Made by a program: the position numbers and the translations under genes. The notes below the pieces were generated by a model. That model was given only the letters and a program-made list of their open reading frames with translations. It made no database searches and was not told the origin of the DNA. Below are positions 16,463 to 24,753 of a stretch of DNA of 64,000 bases, one piece after another. Each line of letters begins with the position of its first letter. Position 1 is the stretch's first letter. Source of the stretch: CAYJGJ01 sp964367585 (GTDB taxonomy: Bacteria; Bacillota; Clostridia; Peptostreptococcales; Anaerovoracaceae); the NCBI GenBank assembly GCA_964367585.1, contig CAYIYH010000001.1, forward strand, positions 372,001 to 436,000, read 5' to 3'.

Positions 16463-17176
16463 CTATTCCAACAGATTTTTCAACAAAAGTTCTCTATTAT
16501 TTATAAAAAGTTCTGTCACAGTATAACTTTCTGTTTGAGTATAATCTATTCTTCGAATTTCTTTATCATCAAACGATAATATATCCGCATCCGGAGTGCC
16601 TAACAAAATCGGCGAATGACTTGCAATGATAAACTGCGCACCTGCTTTCGCAAGCCTTTGTATTTCTATCATAAATGTCAACTGTCTTTGCGGAGAAACG
16701 GCCGACTCAGGCTCGTCCATTATAAATATTCCTTCTGAAGAAAATTTGTCTTGTGCAATTGCTAAAAAACTCTCTCCATGTGACTTCTCGTGTAATTTCA
16801 TAGAAAGATCTGGATGTTCTGCATATTCTAATTCTTTACTTGCCACATTATAAAAACTTTCAGCCCTTAAAAAATATCCGTATTTTTTCTTATTTATGCC
16901 CTTACTCAAAAGAACAGCATTATGCAACTCAGAATGAGAATCAAAAGTTGCAAACCTATAGTTTAAAGAACCTCCCTCAGGGTTAAATCCATAGTTCACG
17001 GCTATTGCTTCTAATAGTGTCGATTTTCCCGTGCCATTTTCTCCGCAGAAAAATGTAATTGGGCTCTCAAAACTTAAGATATCTATGTTTTTAAGTGCAG
17101 AAATCTTATTCAAATAACTCTGCTTCGATATTTTATTCCAATCAATCGTCATGCCTTCAATATGCAATCGTCTCAT
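16463..17176 (-). CDS. AAA/ABC-type ATPase (COG3910-like)
   Basis: 237 residues. Walker A is FFCGENGTGKSTLLEAIA (about 42-58), Walker B with the ABC-like D-loop is GIFIMDEPESAVSPQRQL, and the switch histidine is in IIASHSPILLG. The region between, HGESFLAIA, takes the place of an ABC signature. It is a single-domain, soluble ATPase of the kind annotated as predicted ATPase; no partner nuclease or effector lies beside it, and the cellular role is unknown. The start at 17176 has only a weak GTGAG site. Confidence 0.8.
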   Translation of the reverse strand: MRRLHIEGMTIDWNKISKQSYLNKISALKNIDILSFESPITFFCGENGTGKSTLLEAIAVNYGFNPEGGSLNYRFATFDSHSELHNAVLLSKGINKKKYGYFLRAESFYNVASKELEYAEHPDLSMKLHEKSHGESFLAIAQDKFSSEGIFIMDEPESAVSPQRQLTFMIEIQRLAKAGAQFIIASHSPILLGTPDADILSFDDKEIRRIDYTQTESYTVTELFINNRELLLKNLLE

Positions 17177-17206
17177 ATTTTTATCTCACTTTCAACTGCT
17201 ATTATC

Positions 17207-17686
17207 TTATTCGTCATTATCTAAACAGGTGTTTATTTTCTGCTGTCTTTTTTCATTTAAGTAGGCTAATATTTTTAGTACGACAAATGTGACAACAGTT
17301 CCACTGATGAAACTTACGACAGCAACCGCCGAAACATGTATAACAACCGAATCCTGAACTTTATCACTATAATTAAAGTAATTTTGTACTGTATTTATGA
17401 CAGCTATAACAAGTCCTGTAAATATGCTTTGGGTAATAATGAGCGCATTACTTTTTTTATTTCCTGTAGGATAGAATTCATTACCTTTTACTAAATTAAA
17501 AAACAATAAATATACACTCATAAATAAGAATACAACTATTTCAACAATATACTGCGTAATAGGTGCACCTAAATACTGTTGCACAAGTGTAGAGACTAAA
17601 AGGATTAACCACACTATCATAAACCCATCGCTTTGAATTTTCCTTTTAGAAAATATTATTCTTTCATCTATCATTTCATTTTTCAT
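17207..17686 (-). CDS. Four-helix membrane protein coupled to an HTH regulator (DUF6773-like)
   Basis: About 159 residues from the ATG at 17686 (GGAGG upstream). Four hydrophobic helices are visible (about 22-40, 46-65, 82-102, 117-140), with a charged C-terminus. The ATG overlaps the stop of the HTH gene as ATGA, so the pair is translationally coupled. Small XRE regulators paired with membrane proteins of this kind are common in Firmicutes; the membrane protein may sense or tune the regulator, but its function is unknown. Confidence 0.7.
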   Translation of the reverse strand: MKNEMIDERIIFSKRKIQSDGFMIVWLILLVSTLVQQYLGAPITQYIVEIVVFLFMSVYLLFFNLVKGNEFYPTGNKKSNALIITQSIFTGLVIAVINTVQNYFNYSDKVQDSVVIHVSAVAVVSFISGTVVTFVVLKILAYLNEKRQQKINTCLDNDE

Positions 17687-17883
17687 AATTCTTCCTCCCA
17701 AAATAAGTCATTTAATGTTTTCCCAAGTGCCTTACAAATTGCTATACATAAATTTAATGTAGGGTTGTAATTGCCAGACTCGATTAGTCCGATAGTTTGC
17801 CTTGTCACACCGACAGCTTTTGCTAAATCTTCTTGCTTCATATCGCATTCTATCCTGGCTATTTTTATTTTCTTGTTTTTCAT
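17683..17883 (-). CDS. Short XRE-family HTH regulator
   Basis: 66 residues, a bare Cro/CI helix-turn-helix: IARIECDMKQEDLAKAVGV then TRQTIGLIESGNYNPTL. It matches the YgzD/YozG-like short regulators that accompany small membrane proteins. A GGGAGG site lies before the ATG. It likely represses its own two-gene operon; the AT-rich promoter region at 17890-17940 has a TATAAT-like box but no convincing dyad. Confidence 0.88.
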   Translation of the reverse strand: MKNKKIKIARIECDMKQEDLAKAVGVTRQTIGLIESGNYNPTLNLCIAICKALGKTLNDLFWEEEL

Positions 17884-17957
17884 AAAAACCTCCCTGTGTT
17901 TTTATTATAATGTATAGATTACATAATGTCAAGCATATATTGCATTTTGTTTTATAT

Positions 17958-17988
17958 AAAATGCAGACTTTTATTTAAATCTGCATTT
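17958..17988 (-). terminator. Hairpin after the lipoprotein gene
   Basis: AAATGCAGA (17958-17966 region) pairs with TCTGCATTT (17980-17988), separated by an AT-rich loop. It lies about 90 bases past the lipoprotein stop on the minus strand. A weak T-run (TTTTATAT) follows. Confidence 0.5.
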
Positions 17989-18080
17989 GCTTGTATATGT
18001 ATATTTCAGATTTAGTTGCTATTTACTAAATCTAGGGTGGCGTTTGTTTCTTCCTGTTTTTATAGGGATTTTACATTCAT

Positions 18081-19130
18081 TTAGCCTATCTTCCAATAAA
18101 ACGCCTCACCACCATATTCATATAGAATACTATCATTAGCGGTATGTACATTAAAGTTTTCATAAAATACTGCTAGCTTTTTACCTTCAAAATCATATAC
18201 TTCAAAAACATAATTGTGATTATCATCCTGCACTAGTTTTACATAATATGTATCTTTTAAATGATACTCTATATGCATCATATCATATTCTAAATCTTGT
18301 ATCTTTTCCCCATTCGTTAAATCATACAATCCCCTGTTTTCACCCTCCGTTACAATTGCCTTGTCTGTATTATTTTTGTAAATTAATGCTTCATCGGAAA
18401 AGAACTCTTTATATCTATCATCAATTACAAACGGATTATCATTAAGTATCTCTCCTGTTATAATATCCTCATTAATATACTTATAATCGCCATCTTCTCC
18501 AAATCCGTCACGATAGTAAATATATCTTCCGTGAAATTCTAAATGAGCATATTTATCATCTGATGGGTATATTTCTCTTACCACATTGCCTTCGCTATCA
18601 ATAAATATTGCAAACTCCTTTTCTCCATCGTGTCCATGCAGCATTGCATATCCATCTATAAACTCCGGCGTATAAAACAGATCGGCCAGAGGTTCATCAT
18701 ACATAAATCCGTGATTTTTTACATAAAAATTATAGCTCGTTTCTGCTGCAACATCATTTGCTCCATTTAACTCTTCATTCTGGATATTATCATAGTAAGA
18801 AACACAAAAAACATCGTCTTTTGCATAATCGATATCTAAATTCCCTTCTTGCCAAGGCACTACAAGATTTCCTTCTAAATCTATAACCGCACTTTTACTG
18901 TCATGCCATGTACTGATATAAATATTTCTTCCATCGAAATCATCAATTGCAATTTCATCATTGTAAAATACAAAATCAATCTTACTAATAGCATCCAAAG
19001 TGAATATTTCCGGTTTTGTTTCAATATGTTCTCCCGGTTCCACTTTTACACCTTCCTGATCTGTTCCAGTAGTACATCCGGTTATGATAACCGCTACAAA
19101 GCCTATAATAAGTAAAACTAATATTCTTTT
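18081..19130 (-). CDS. Lipoprotein of unknown function (WG-repeat-like)
   Basis: About 349 residues from the ATG at 19130. A lipoprotein signal peptide is clear: MKRILVLLIIGFVAVIITGC, with the lipid-bearing cysteine at residue 20. The exported part is acidic, rich in D, E and Y, and contains repeated short beta segments such as SAVIDLEGNLVVPWQ, AIFIDSEGNVVREIY, ENRGLYDLTNGEKI and FEVYDFEGKKLAVF. These resemble WG/KWG-type propeller repeats. It is a single-gene unit with its own terminator. No function can be assigned. Confidence 0.75.
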   Translation of the reverse strand, partial: KRILVLLIIGFVAVIITGCTTGTDQEGVKVEPGEHIETKPEIFTLDAISKIDFVFYNDEIAIDDFDGRNIYISTWHDSKSAVIDLEGNLVVPWQEGNLDIDYAKDDVFCVSYYDNIQNEELNGANDVAAETSYNFYVKNHGFMYDEPLADLFYTPEFIDGYAMLHGHDGEKEFAIFIDSEGNVVREIYPSDDKYAHLEFHGRYIYYRDGFGEDGDYKYINEDIITGEILNDNPFVIDDRYKEFFSDEALIYKNNTDKAIVTEGENRGLYDLTNGEKIQDLEYDMMHIEYHLKDTYYVKLVQDDNHNYVFEVYDFEGKKLAVFYENFNVHTANDSILYEYGGEAFYWKIG

Positions 19131-19276
19131 CATGTCATCTAGTTCCTTCCACTGTGTTATCATTTCTTCCCCAATTTATATTACCTTTTTTGTATGATTT
19201 CATGTATCATACATCTAAATTTTTTTCACAAAAACACGAGTCACAAGCTACTTAACGATAATTTTTATTAGCAATA

Positions 19277-19843
19277 CTAAAGGAAAATATTCTTTAAAAA
19301 AATATATAATGCAAAAAATCCGCCACCAATCATGTAAACTGAAAGTAGTAGCATTACAATATCACTAAATTTTATCATTCTTCGTTCAACTATATCAGTC
19401 GGAATTTTAGGATTGACGTAAACTTTATACTGTAATCCAATTTCATGTCTTGGTTTTTTATATCGATATCTTTCGCGTATTGATATTTCAGTGAATGTTT
19501 GTCCATTAATTATATATTGGAAGACAGGAGCTATATATTGTTTACCATTTTTCTGATTTATTTCCGTGGCTATTACAGTCGCTTCGATACGCTCGGAACA
19601 TTTCAATACATAGTTTATTTCTTTTAATAGTGAAAGAAACAAGATTACCCCTGCAGCCAATATAATTACTCCCACTGTGAGCACATCTGATGCGAACGAA
19701 ATTATAAAAAGCACAAGAAATATTATCCACATAATTATGCTTGACTTACGCCATGGTTTATATTTTTCTCTAATAAAGCTTATTATCACACCTATTAAGC
19801 CTAAAATGACTAGTAGTCCAAGTATAAATTGTAGTTCTTGCAT
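19277..19843 (-). CDS. DUF3592-type membrane protein
   Basis: 188 residues. Helices at about 5-25, 36-55 and 57-80 come first. A small soluble domain (about 85-150) of DUF3592 type follows: RIEATVIATEINQKNGKQY, FQYIINGQTFTEIS, GLQYKVYVNPKIPTDIV. A last helix (about 160-182) ends the protein. The function is unknown. A run of G before the ATG serves as ribosome site. A decayed partial copy of this gene lies at 22741-22843, next to the flavoprotein gene. Confidence 0.75.
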   Translation of the reverse strand: MQELQFILGLLVILGLIGVIISFIREKYKPWRKSSIIMWIIFLVLFIISFASDVLTVGVIILAAGVILFLSLLKEINYVLKCSERIEATVIATEINQKNGKQYIAPVFQYIINGQTFTEISIRERYRYKKPRHEIGLQYKVYVNPKIPTDIVERRMIKFSDIVMLLLSVYMIGGGFFALYIFLKNIFL

Positions 19844-19880
19844 ATTCCCCCCCCAACTAAACTGTTAAGTTATTGATAAT

Positions 19881-19925
19881 TCAATATCTGTAATCTAAAT
19901 CTTTTATTTTTCCACCACTTCGTTT
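19881..19925 (-). pseudogene. Remnant of a flavoprotein C-terminus
   Basis: The minus strand reads KRSGGKIKDLDYRY and a stop. This is nearly the C-terminus of the flavoprotein gene at 22853-23485 (KRNGGKVKDLDCRY). Over about 51 aligned bases I count about five differences. The rest of the gene is absent: the remnant begins right at the stop codon of the ABC permease gene. It is one end of the duplication that flanks the ABC cassette. Confidence 0.85.
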
Positions 19926-21142
19926 TATATAAACACGAAAACATATGATATTATCACAATTATTAAATTACCTACTAACTTAACCGCTTTGTTCTTTCCA
20001 ACATAATAACTACTAAACACAAAAAGAGAATAACATAAGAATGCAAGCATGCTTATCACTATGCAACTTTCGAAAACAATCACTGTAATTATCGTAGGAA
20101 TTACCGATAAACTTAAATTCACTTTAACATACGCTAGTGTGATTGATTTCCTGGAATAAGGTAAAAACAATCCTGCCTTTGCTTTTTTATATAGTAATTC
20201 TTTTTTACTGCTTAGTATTTCTGTTATATTGATAAGAACTACTGCTAAAAAACCCATAACTATTATATCCATTTTTAAATACAATAGGTTTATTATAGCA
20301 CTGATGAAATATATGATAATCATGCAAAGTAATACGTTAAAATCAATCCGCCTTATGTTTAATATTATTTTTTGTATAATTGCATTTTCATAACTTAAGT
20401 TCTTTAAAAACGTGACAACTCGCTTTTTTATCGCACTATACTCCATCTGAATCACTTGCATTTCTCCAAAGTCATTAATCCTTGCTGAGTGCTGTATCTT
20501 ATCATACATCATCATTTCTTGTAATAGCTTCTCTCTGTTGAGCCTTGTTTTTGCAAATTTATACATAAGCAATAAATTAAATACAAAGAAAATAGCACAT
20601 ATAACTATTTGAATTTGATTATAAAGATAGGCAGGGACAATTGAAATATTTACCATGAATAATAAAAGCCTATTACTTCGTAATGGCAACGAATGGTACA
20701 AAATTAAATTTTGTACCATTGCACCATTTATGATTAAAAAAAGCAAGAAAACATCTATTATTGTCGCATATTCATTGAGCAAATTACATATTGCAGTAGC
20801 GACTAGTAAAAATATGATACTTCTTGGAATAATGAATATTTTAATTAGCTTTTCTTTCAAGGCATCAGGAAACAAGTAAAAAACATCTGCATGATGAATT
20901 TTTATTACATGCTTTTTACTAAACAATCCAAACAAACATATAGATATAGCGCCTAATAAAATAATTATATTGGATACTTGCCAAATTATATGCTGATTTG
21001 CGACGTACATTCCGTACAATGTTGGAAACATGAAAATTATTCCAACAATCGCCGCAATAAAAAATAGTTTATGATTTATCAACAATGATTTCCATCGGCT
21101 TATCAATATATTTATGTGGTTTCTTATTATAATACTATTCAT
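19925..21142 (-). CDS. ABC transporter permease, ABC-2-like
   Basis: About 405 residues, very hydrophobic, with roughly ten to twelve helices. It includes paired helices around LFFIAAIVGIIFMFPTLYG, SNIIILLGAISICLFGLF, VLLCMIIIYFISAIINLLY and VVLINITEILSSKKEL. No substrate-binding domain is present. The ATG at 21142 overlaps the ATPase stop (ATGAATAG), so the two are coupled. With the ATPase it forms a two-gene exporter of the kind often used for antimicrobial or signal peptides; the substrate is unknown. Its stop codon abuts a flavoprotein remnant. Confidence 0.75.
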   Translation of the reverse strand: MNSIIIRNHINILISRWKSLLINHKLFFIAAIVGIIFMFPTLYGMYVANQHIIWQVSNIIILLGAISICLFGLFSKKHVIKIHHADVFYLFPDALKEKLIKIFIIPRSIIFLLVATAICNLLNEYATIIDVFLLFLIINGAMVQNLILYHSLPLRSNRLLLFMVNISIVPAYLYNQIQIVICAIFFVFNLLLMYKFAKTRLNREKLLQEMMMYDKIQHSARINDFGEMQVIQMEYSAIKKRVVTFLKNLSYENAIIQKIILNIRRIDFNVLLCMIIIYFISAIINLLYLKMDIIVMGFLAVVLINITEILSSKKELLYKKAKAGLFLPYSRKSITLAYVKVNLSLSVIPTIITVIVFESCIVISMLAFLCYSLFVFSSYYVGKNKAVKLVGNLIIVIISYVFVFI

Positions 21143-21857
21143 CGTTGCCTTCTTTATCATTAGAGTCTTCAATGAAGAACTTATGGTATAGTTCCTCTAT
21201 ATTCTCATTTGAAGATTCCATTGAATTATCAGGGTTCGGAGTTTCATATACAATATTTCCATTATCAATAATAATAAACCTATCACATATTTCTTGCACT
21301 ATATTCAACTGATGTGATGATATAAGAACTGTCTTTCCTTGATTTTTTTCTGATAGAAATAGATTCTTTACATTTAAAACCTGGGTAGGATCTAATCCGC
21401 TAAATGGTTCATCTGCAATGAGTAATTCATATTTGCGTAATAACGCCAATAATATCATCATTCTTTGCAAAGTACCCTTAGATAATTCTTGAGGAAATTT
21501 ATTTAAATAGCTTCTCAGATCAAGTTTTCCAATAAGTCCATCGACTTTTTCAGAATTTCCATACATAGCCGAAATAAATCGAGCGTGTTCACCTAAAGTC
21601 AATTCTTCGTAATACACTGGGATATCGGGGATATATGAAATTTTATCTGCAGTAATATTAAAAGTATTTCCAATCGATATTTCTCCTGTATAATCTTCAT
21701 AAAACGATGTAAGGCATTTTATTAACGTGGTTTTTCCTGCACCATTATTGCCTATCAAACCAGTTATTGTACCACTCGGTAAAATACAATTAATATTCTT
21801 TAGTATGTTAAAATTATCAAAGGACTTATTCAAATTTTCGATTTTAAGAGTGGACAT
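21135..21857 (-). CDS. ABC transporter ATPase
   Basis: About 240 residues from the ATG at 21857. Walker A is GLIGNNGAGKTTLIKCL, the signature is QELSKGTLQRMMILLALL (LSKG instead of LSGG), Walker B is YELLIADEPFSGLDP, and the H-loop is VLISSHQLNI. It resembles bacitracin/EcsA-type export ATPases. It pairs with the permease that follows and comes 95 bases after the HTH regulator gene, so a regulator-ATPase-permease operon is likely. Confidence 0.92.
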   Translation of the reverse strand: MSTLKIENLNKSFDNFNILKNINCILPSGTITGLIGNNGAGKTTLIKCLTSFYEDYTGEISIGNTFNITADKISYIPDIPVYYEELTLGEHARFISAMYGNSEKVDGLIGKLDLRSYLNKFPQELSKGTLQRMMILLALLRKYELLIADEPFSGLDPTQVLNVKNLFLSEKNQGKTVLISSHQLNIVQEICDRFIIIDNGNIVYETPNPDNSMESSNENIEELYHKFFIEDSNDKEGNDE

Positions 21858-21951
21858 TCTTATTTCCTTTTTGATTTTCAAAGATTAATTATTTTGTTTT
21901 TCGTTTTAATATACTAGTTTTTTGTTTCTTCACGTTATGCTCATAACAGGA

Positions 21952-22569
21952 TTATTCATCTTTTGACATTACTTTTTTACAATATTTTTTAATACCACAA
22001 TGAGGGCATTTAAGTTTTCTTGTAGATGCCATATGAACAGCAAAAGTATAATCTCTCACTGCAGGAACAAATAATGTGCCACAATTAGAACATTTGTAAT
22101 ATCCTATAGTTCTCTCATTTTGCATTGTTGAATAAAGCCCTACGATAAAGATTGAACAAGCAATAATAATAATTATTATTTTAGCTGGTAAACTAATTAC
22201 TTCTGTGTAAAGTGTCACAATCATAATTAATGTAATAAATGAAACAATGGAAATAACTCCAGTTACTATCATTGATTTCCACTTTTTTTGATTTTCTTCT
22301 TTTTCTTTAATTAAATTCATAATATTTTCCTCAGCTTTCTGTTTATAATTATCGTCAGATAATCGCTTTGCCGATAAAAGCTCATTTACAGTAATATCTA
22401 ATTCATTACATAATGGAAGTAGAAGTGATACTTCCGGGAACCCATTTCCACATTCCCATTTAGATACTGTTTTGTCGCTGACAGCAAGCCTTTCCGATAA
22501 TTGTTTTTGTGTGTAATTTTTTAATTTGCGTTCTTTGGCAATAAACTTACCTATTTCAATTTGGTTCAT
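21952..22569 (-). CDS. XRE regulator with two membrane helices and a zinc ribbon
   Basis: 205 residues. The N-terminal HTH (about 5-60) reads KNYTQKQLSERLAVSDKTVSKWE. Two adjacent helices (about 98-118 and 122-145) follow, and the C-terminus has two CxxC pairs (YKCSNCGTLF and KLKCPHCGIKKY), a zinc ribbon. A membrane-tethered regulator of this build, first in an ABC operon, may sense stress at the membrane and control the exporter genes behind it. It has a strong AAGGAGG site. Confidence 0.85.
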   Translation of the reverse strand: MNQIEIGKFIAKERKLKNYTQKQLSERLAVSDKTVSKWECGNGFPEVSLLLPLCNELDITVNELLSAKRLSDDNYKQKAEENIMNLIKEKEENQKKWKSMIVTGVISIVSFITLIMIVTLYTEVISLPAKIIIIIIACSIFIVGLYSTMQNERTIGYYKCSNCGTLFVPAVRDYTFAVHMASTRKLKCPHCGIKKYCKKVMSKDE

Positions 22570-22740
22570 ATTTTTCCTCCTTACACACTTATTATACAGA
22601 GTTTATTAAGAAAATAACACACACGCTCCGTAGAATACCTGTAATTAAAAGCTCTACGTTTCGTAGAATGCTTGAATGTTATAAAAATAACCCCACATCG
22701 TCTCAATTATATTTTAGAAGGATTATTTATCGTTCTACCT

Positions 22741-22843
22741 GCCGTGCACTTTCACTTTGTATGAGTACGTGCTATTTATATCGAAATCTTTCGCGTACTG
22801 ACATTTCAGTGAAAGTTTGTCCTTTAATTATATATTTGAAGAT
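22741..22843 (-). pseudogene. Decayed partial copy of the DUF3592 gene
   Basis: The 69 bases at 22775-22843 match 19457-19525 inside the DUF3592 gene with about seven differences. Going on in the gene direction, the reading shifts frame and then gives YSYKVKV, equivalent to LQYKVYV. The rest is gone: the copy joins directly to the 3' end of the flavoprotein gene about ten bases away. It is the second end of the duplication that flanks the ABC cassette. Confidence 0.8.
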
Positions 22844-22852
22844 ATTAATAAT

Positions 22853-23485
22853 TCAATATCTGCAATCTAAATCTTTTACTTTTCCACCGTTTCGTTTAAT
22901 AACACGTTTCCAACCTGATTCAGCGTACATTTTGTATAGCCAACGCGGGAAGAAATCAATTGAAACATAAAGGTTATCAGATGTTTTCTTGTTTTTAGTA
23001 TTTTCACTCAAAGTATTAAACGCTGCGCCAACAGATTTTTTTGGGCCTTTTCCAAGTGGCTTCGATGCAATTCGAGGAAAAGCACCACCTGCACCTATCC
23101 CAACACCCATTCCCCAATGAAACTCCATTTTATTACACCAGTTTTCCAGTATCTGCAACGCGATTTCAGTTTGTTTACCTTCATAAAAGCCCGCATTTAC
23201 AATTCCGTACACCACGATATTTTTATTGCGCATCCCCGCTTTTTCCATTTGATACAGACAAGAAAGCAATTGCGATGGTATTCCATCAACATAGAGTGGG
23301 CATGCGAATATGAGCACATCGCAGTGACTCAGCTCCTCAAGTGTTGAGTCATTAATTTGAGGTTTGTTAAAAGAGAATATTTTGAACTCCGCATCTATTG
23401 ATATGCACGTTTGCAGCTCTTGAAGAAACAGATTGCTTGCACTTCTCTTACCTTTTGGGCTACCGTTTATCATAGCAATTTTCAT
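22853..23485 (-). CDS. Flavodoxin-like NAD(P)H-dependent oxidoreductase
   Basis: 210 residues. The N-terminal FMN phosphate loop is MKIAMINGSPKGKRSASN. A flavodoxin fold core follows (CDVLIFACPLYVDGIPSQLL, VVYGIVNAGFYEGKQTE), as in NADPH-dependent FMN reductases. The C-terminal 50 residues are basic. The ATG overlaps the stop of the gene upstream as ATGA, so the two flavoproteins are coupled and may work together. A remnant of its C-terminus is present at 19881-19925. Confidence 0.85.
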   Translation of the reverse strand: MKIAMINGSPKGKRSASNLFLQELQTCISIDAEFKIFSFNKPQINDSTLEELSHCDVLIFACPLYVDGIPSQLLSCLYQMEKAGMRNKNIVVYGIVNAGFYEGKQTEIALQILENWCNKMEFHWGMGVGIGAGGAFPRIASKPLGKGPKKSVGAAFNTLSENTKNKKTSDNLYVSIDFFPRWLYKMYAESGWKRVIKRNGGKVKDLDCRY

Positions 23486-23970
23486 AGAGATATTTCCTCC
23501 AAGTCACATTTATTATTCAGAAATTCAATCTGCCCTGCTTCACCGTCAAAATTCACCGCATTTGCTTGTATTAGTTTACTAGCGGTCATTTTTTCCGCAT
23601 CGGTGATATTTTCACCATAAAAATACGAGGAAATTTTTATTATATTACTATATCTACGTTTATGATGCATTTCACCATTTCGAATGGAAAAATTGGGATG
23701 AATATATGGAATGGAACGATCCATCACATTTTTTACAAAAGGGCTAACGCTTCCATAAATACATTCGCTTACAATTATTAGCTCTGTACATTGGCTCAGC
23801 AATTTCCCCATTTCTTCATAACCATCTGCTATAATGCATTTTCCCGGCGTTTTGATCCAACAGGCAAAACATCCCCTGCACGGTTTTATTATTCCATTAT
23901 TTTCGATAAGCACATTAGCACCTTCAATATTTAAATTTGTATTTGTGGCATCAGATATTACTAACTTCAT
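23482..23970 (-). CDS. Flavodoxin family protein with CxxC-type cysteine motif
   Basis: 162 residues. The PCRGCFACWIKTPGKC motif is typical of iron-sulfur flavoprotein-like NADPH-dependent reductases, where the cysteines may hold a cluster. ELIIVSECIYGSVSPFVKNVMDRS is the FMN-binding loop. It lacks the N-terminal GSPR loop of longer relatives, which this subgroup usually also lacks. A GGGGA site precedes the ATG. It is first in a two-gene operon with the flavoprotein downstream. Confidence 0.8.
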   Translation of the reverse strand: MKLVISDATNTNLNIEGANVLIENNGIIKPCRGCFACWIKTPGKCIIADGYEEMGKLLSQCTELIIVSECIYGSVSPFVKNVMDRSIPYIHPNFSIRNGEMHHKRRYSNIIKISSYFYGENITDAEKMTASKLIQANAVNFDGEAGQIEFLNNKCDLEEISL

Positions 23971-24024
23971 TTTTCCCCTTCGGCAGTTACTTTACCGCTC
24001 ACAAATTACTTTACCACTATTATT

Positions 24025-24693
24025 CTAAATGATTCCAAATAAAATAAAACCAACCGTGTTGATTGCAAAGTTTGCGCACATATGTATCAACCACGATATA
24101 TAGATATTTTCTGTTTTTTCATTAAAATAGTTAAAAATCAACCCTCCAACAAATAGGCCGATTAATGCAAGTAGAATCAATTCAATGCCAAACCATCCAA
24201 TCATCATCGCAATGTGATACAAAGCGAAAACCGAAGAACTAAAACAGTAAGCAAATTTTCTTGAGGAGATACGTTTCAAGGTTAAAAATGCAAACCCGCG
24301 GAAGAAAAACTCTTCCAGCAGTGAGTTTACAAACGATATATACAAAGCGACCCAAACAAAGTTTCCAGTGTCAACACCTATAGTGCTCTCTAGCGTTGAT
24401 GTGATTGCCGAAAAATCAAAGATATTTTGCAGAAGCAAATATGCCCCGACGATTAGGATATAGATGCCTATTCCCAATCCTACGGCAAACAAAAGACCGC
24501 CTTTTTTCGGTATCCATAGCGATTTCAAATTTGTTTGTCTATCCCACAAAGAATAAACGGTGGGCAAGCAAAGAAATGTAACGATTTTGATAACGGATTT
24601 TACAGCATATTCAGGCTGTATAATTGCATCTACAATACCCATAACTATGCAAGCTATAATAACAATTCCTATTAGGTAGTTTTTTCGTGCCAT
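24025..24693 (-). CDS. CPBP family intramembrane metalloprotease
   Basis: 222 residues with about seven helices. The active-site motifs are SLLEEFFFRGFAF (EExxxR), ALYHIAMMIGW (HxxxM) and LIHMCANFAIN (HxxxN), the set that defines the CAAX protease/bacteriocin-processing (Abi) family. Members process membrane peptides or give immunity to bacteriocins. No peptide gene is seen nearby. GAGGTAATC precedes the ATG. Confidence 0.9.
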   Translation of the reverse strand: MARKNYLIGIVIIACIVMGIVDAIIQPEYAVKSVIKIVTFLCLPTVYSLWDRQTNLKSLWIPKKGGLLFAVGLGIGIYILIVGAYLLLQNIFDFSAITSTLESTIGVDTGNFVWVALYISFVNSLLEEFFFRGFAFLTLKRISSRKFAYCFSSSVFALYHIAMMIGWFGIELILLALIGLFVGGLIFNYFNEKTENIYISWLIHMCANFAINTVGFILFGII

Positions 24694-24753
24694 GATTACC
24701 TCTTTTCATAACTGACTGCATCAAAGCGTTTTTACACTTAGTGTCATCGCACA

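Noticed and set aside
16463..17176. Stand-alone ATPase as part of a defence system (OLD, retron or Septu type)
   Set aside because: No nuclease, reverse transcriptase or HNH partner is adjacent. The closest pattern is the widespread single-domain ATPase.
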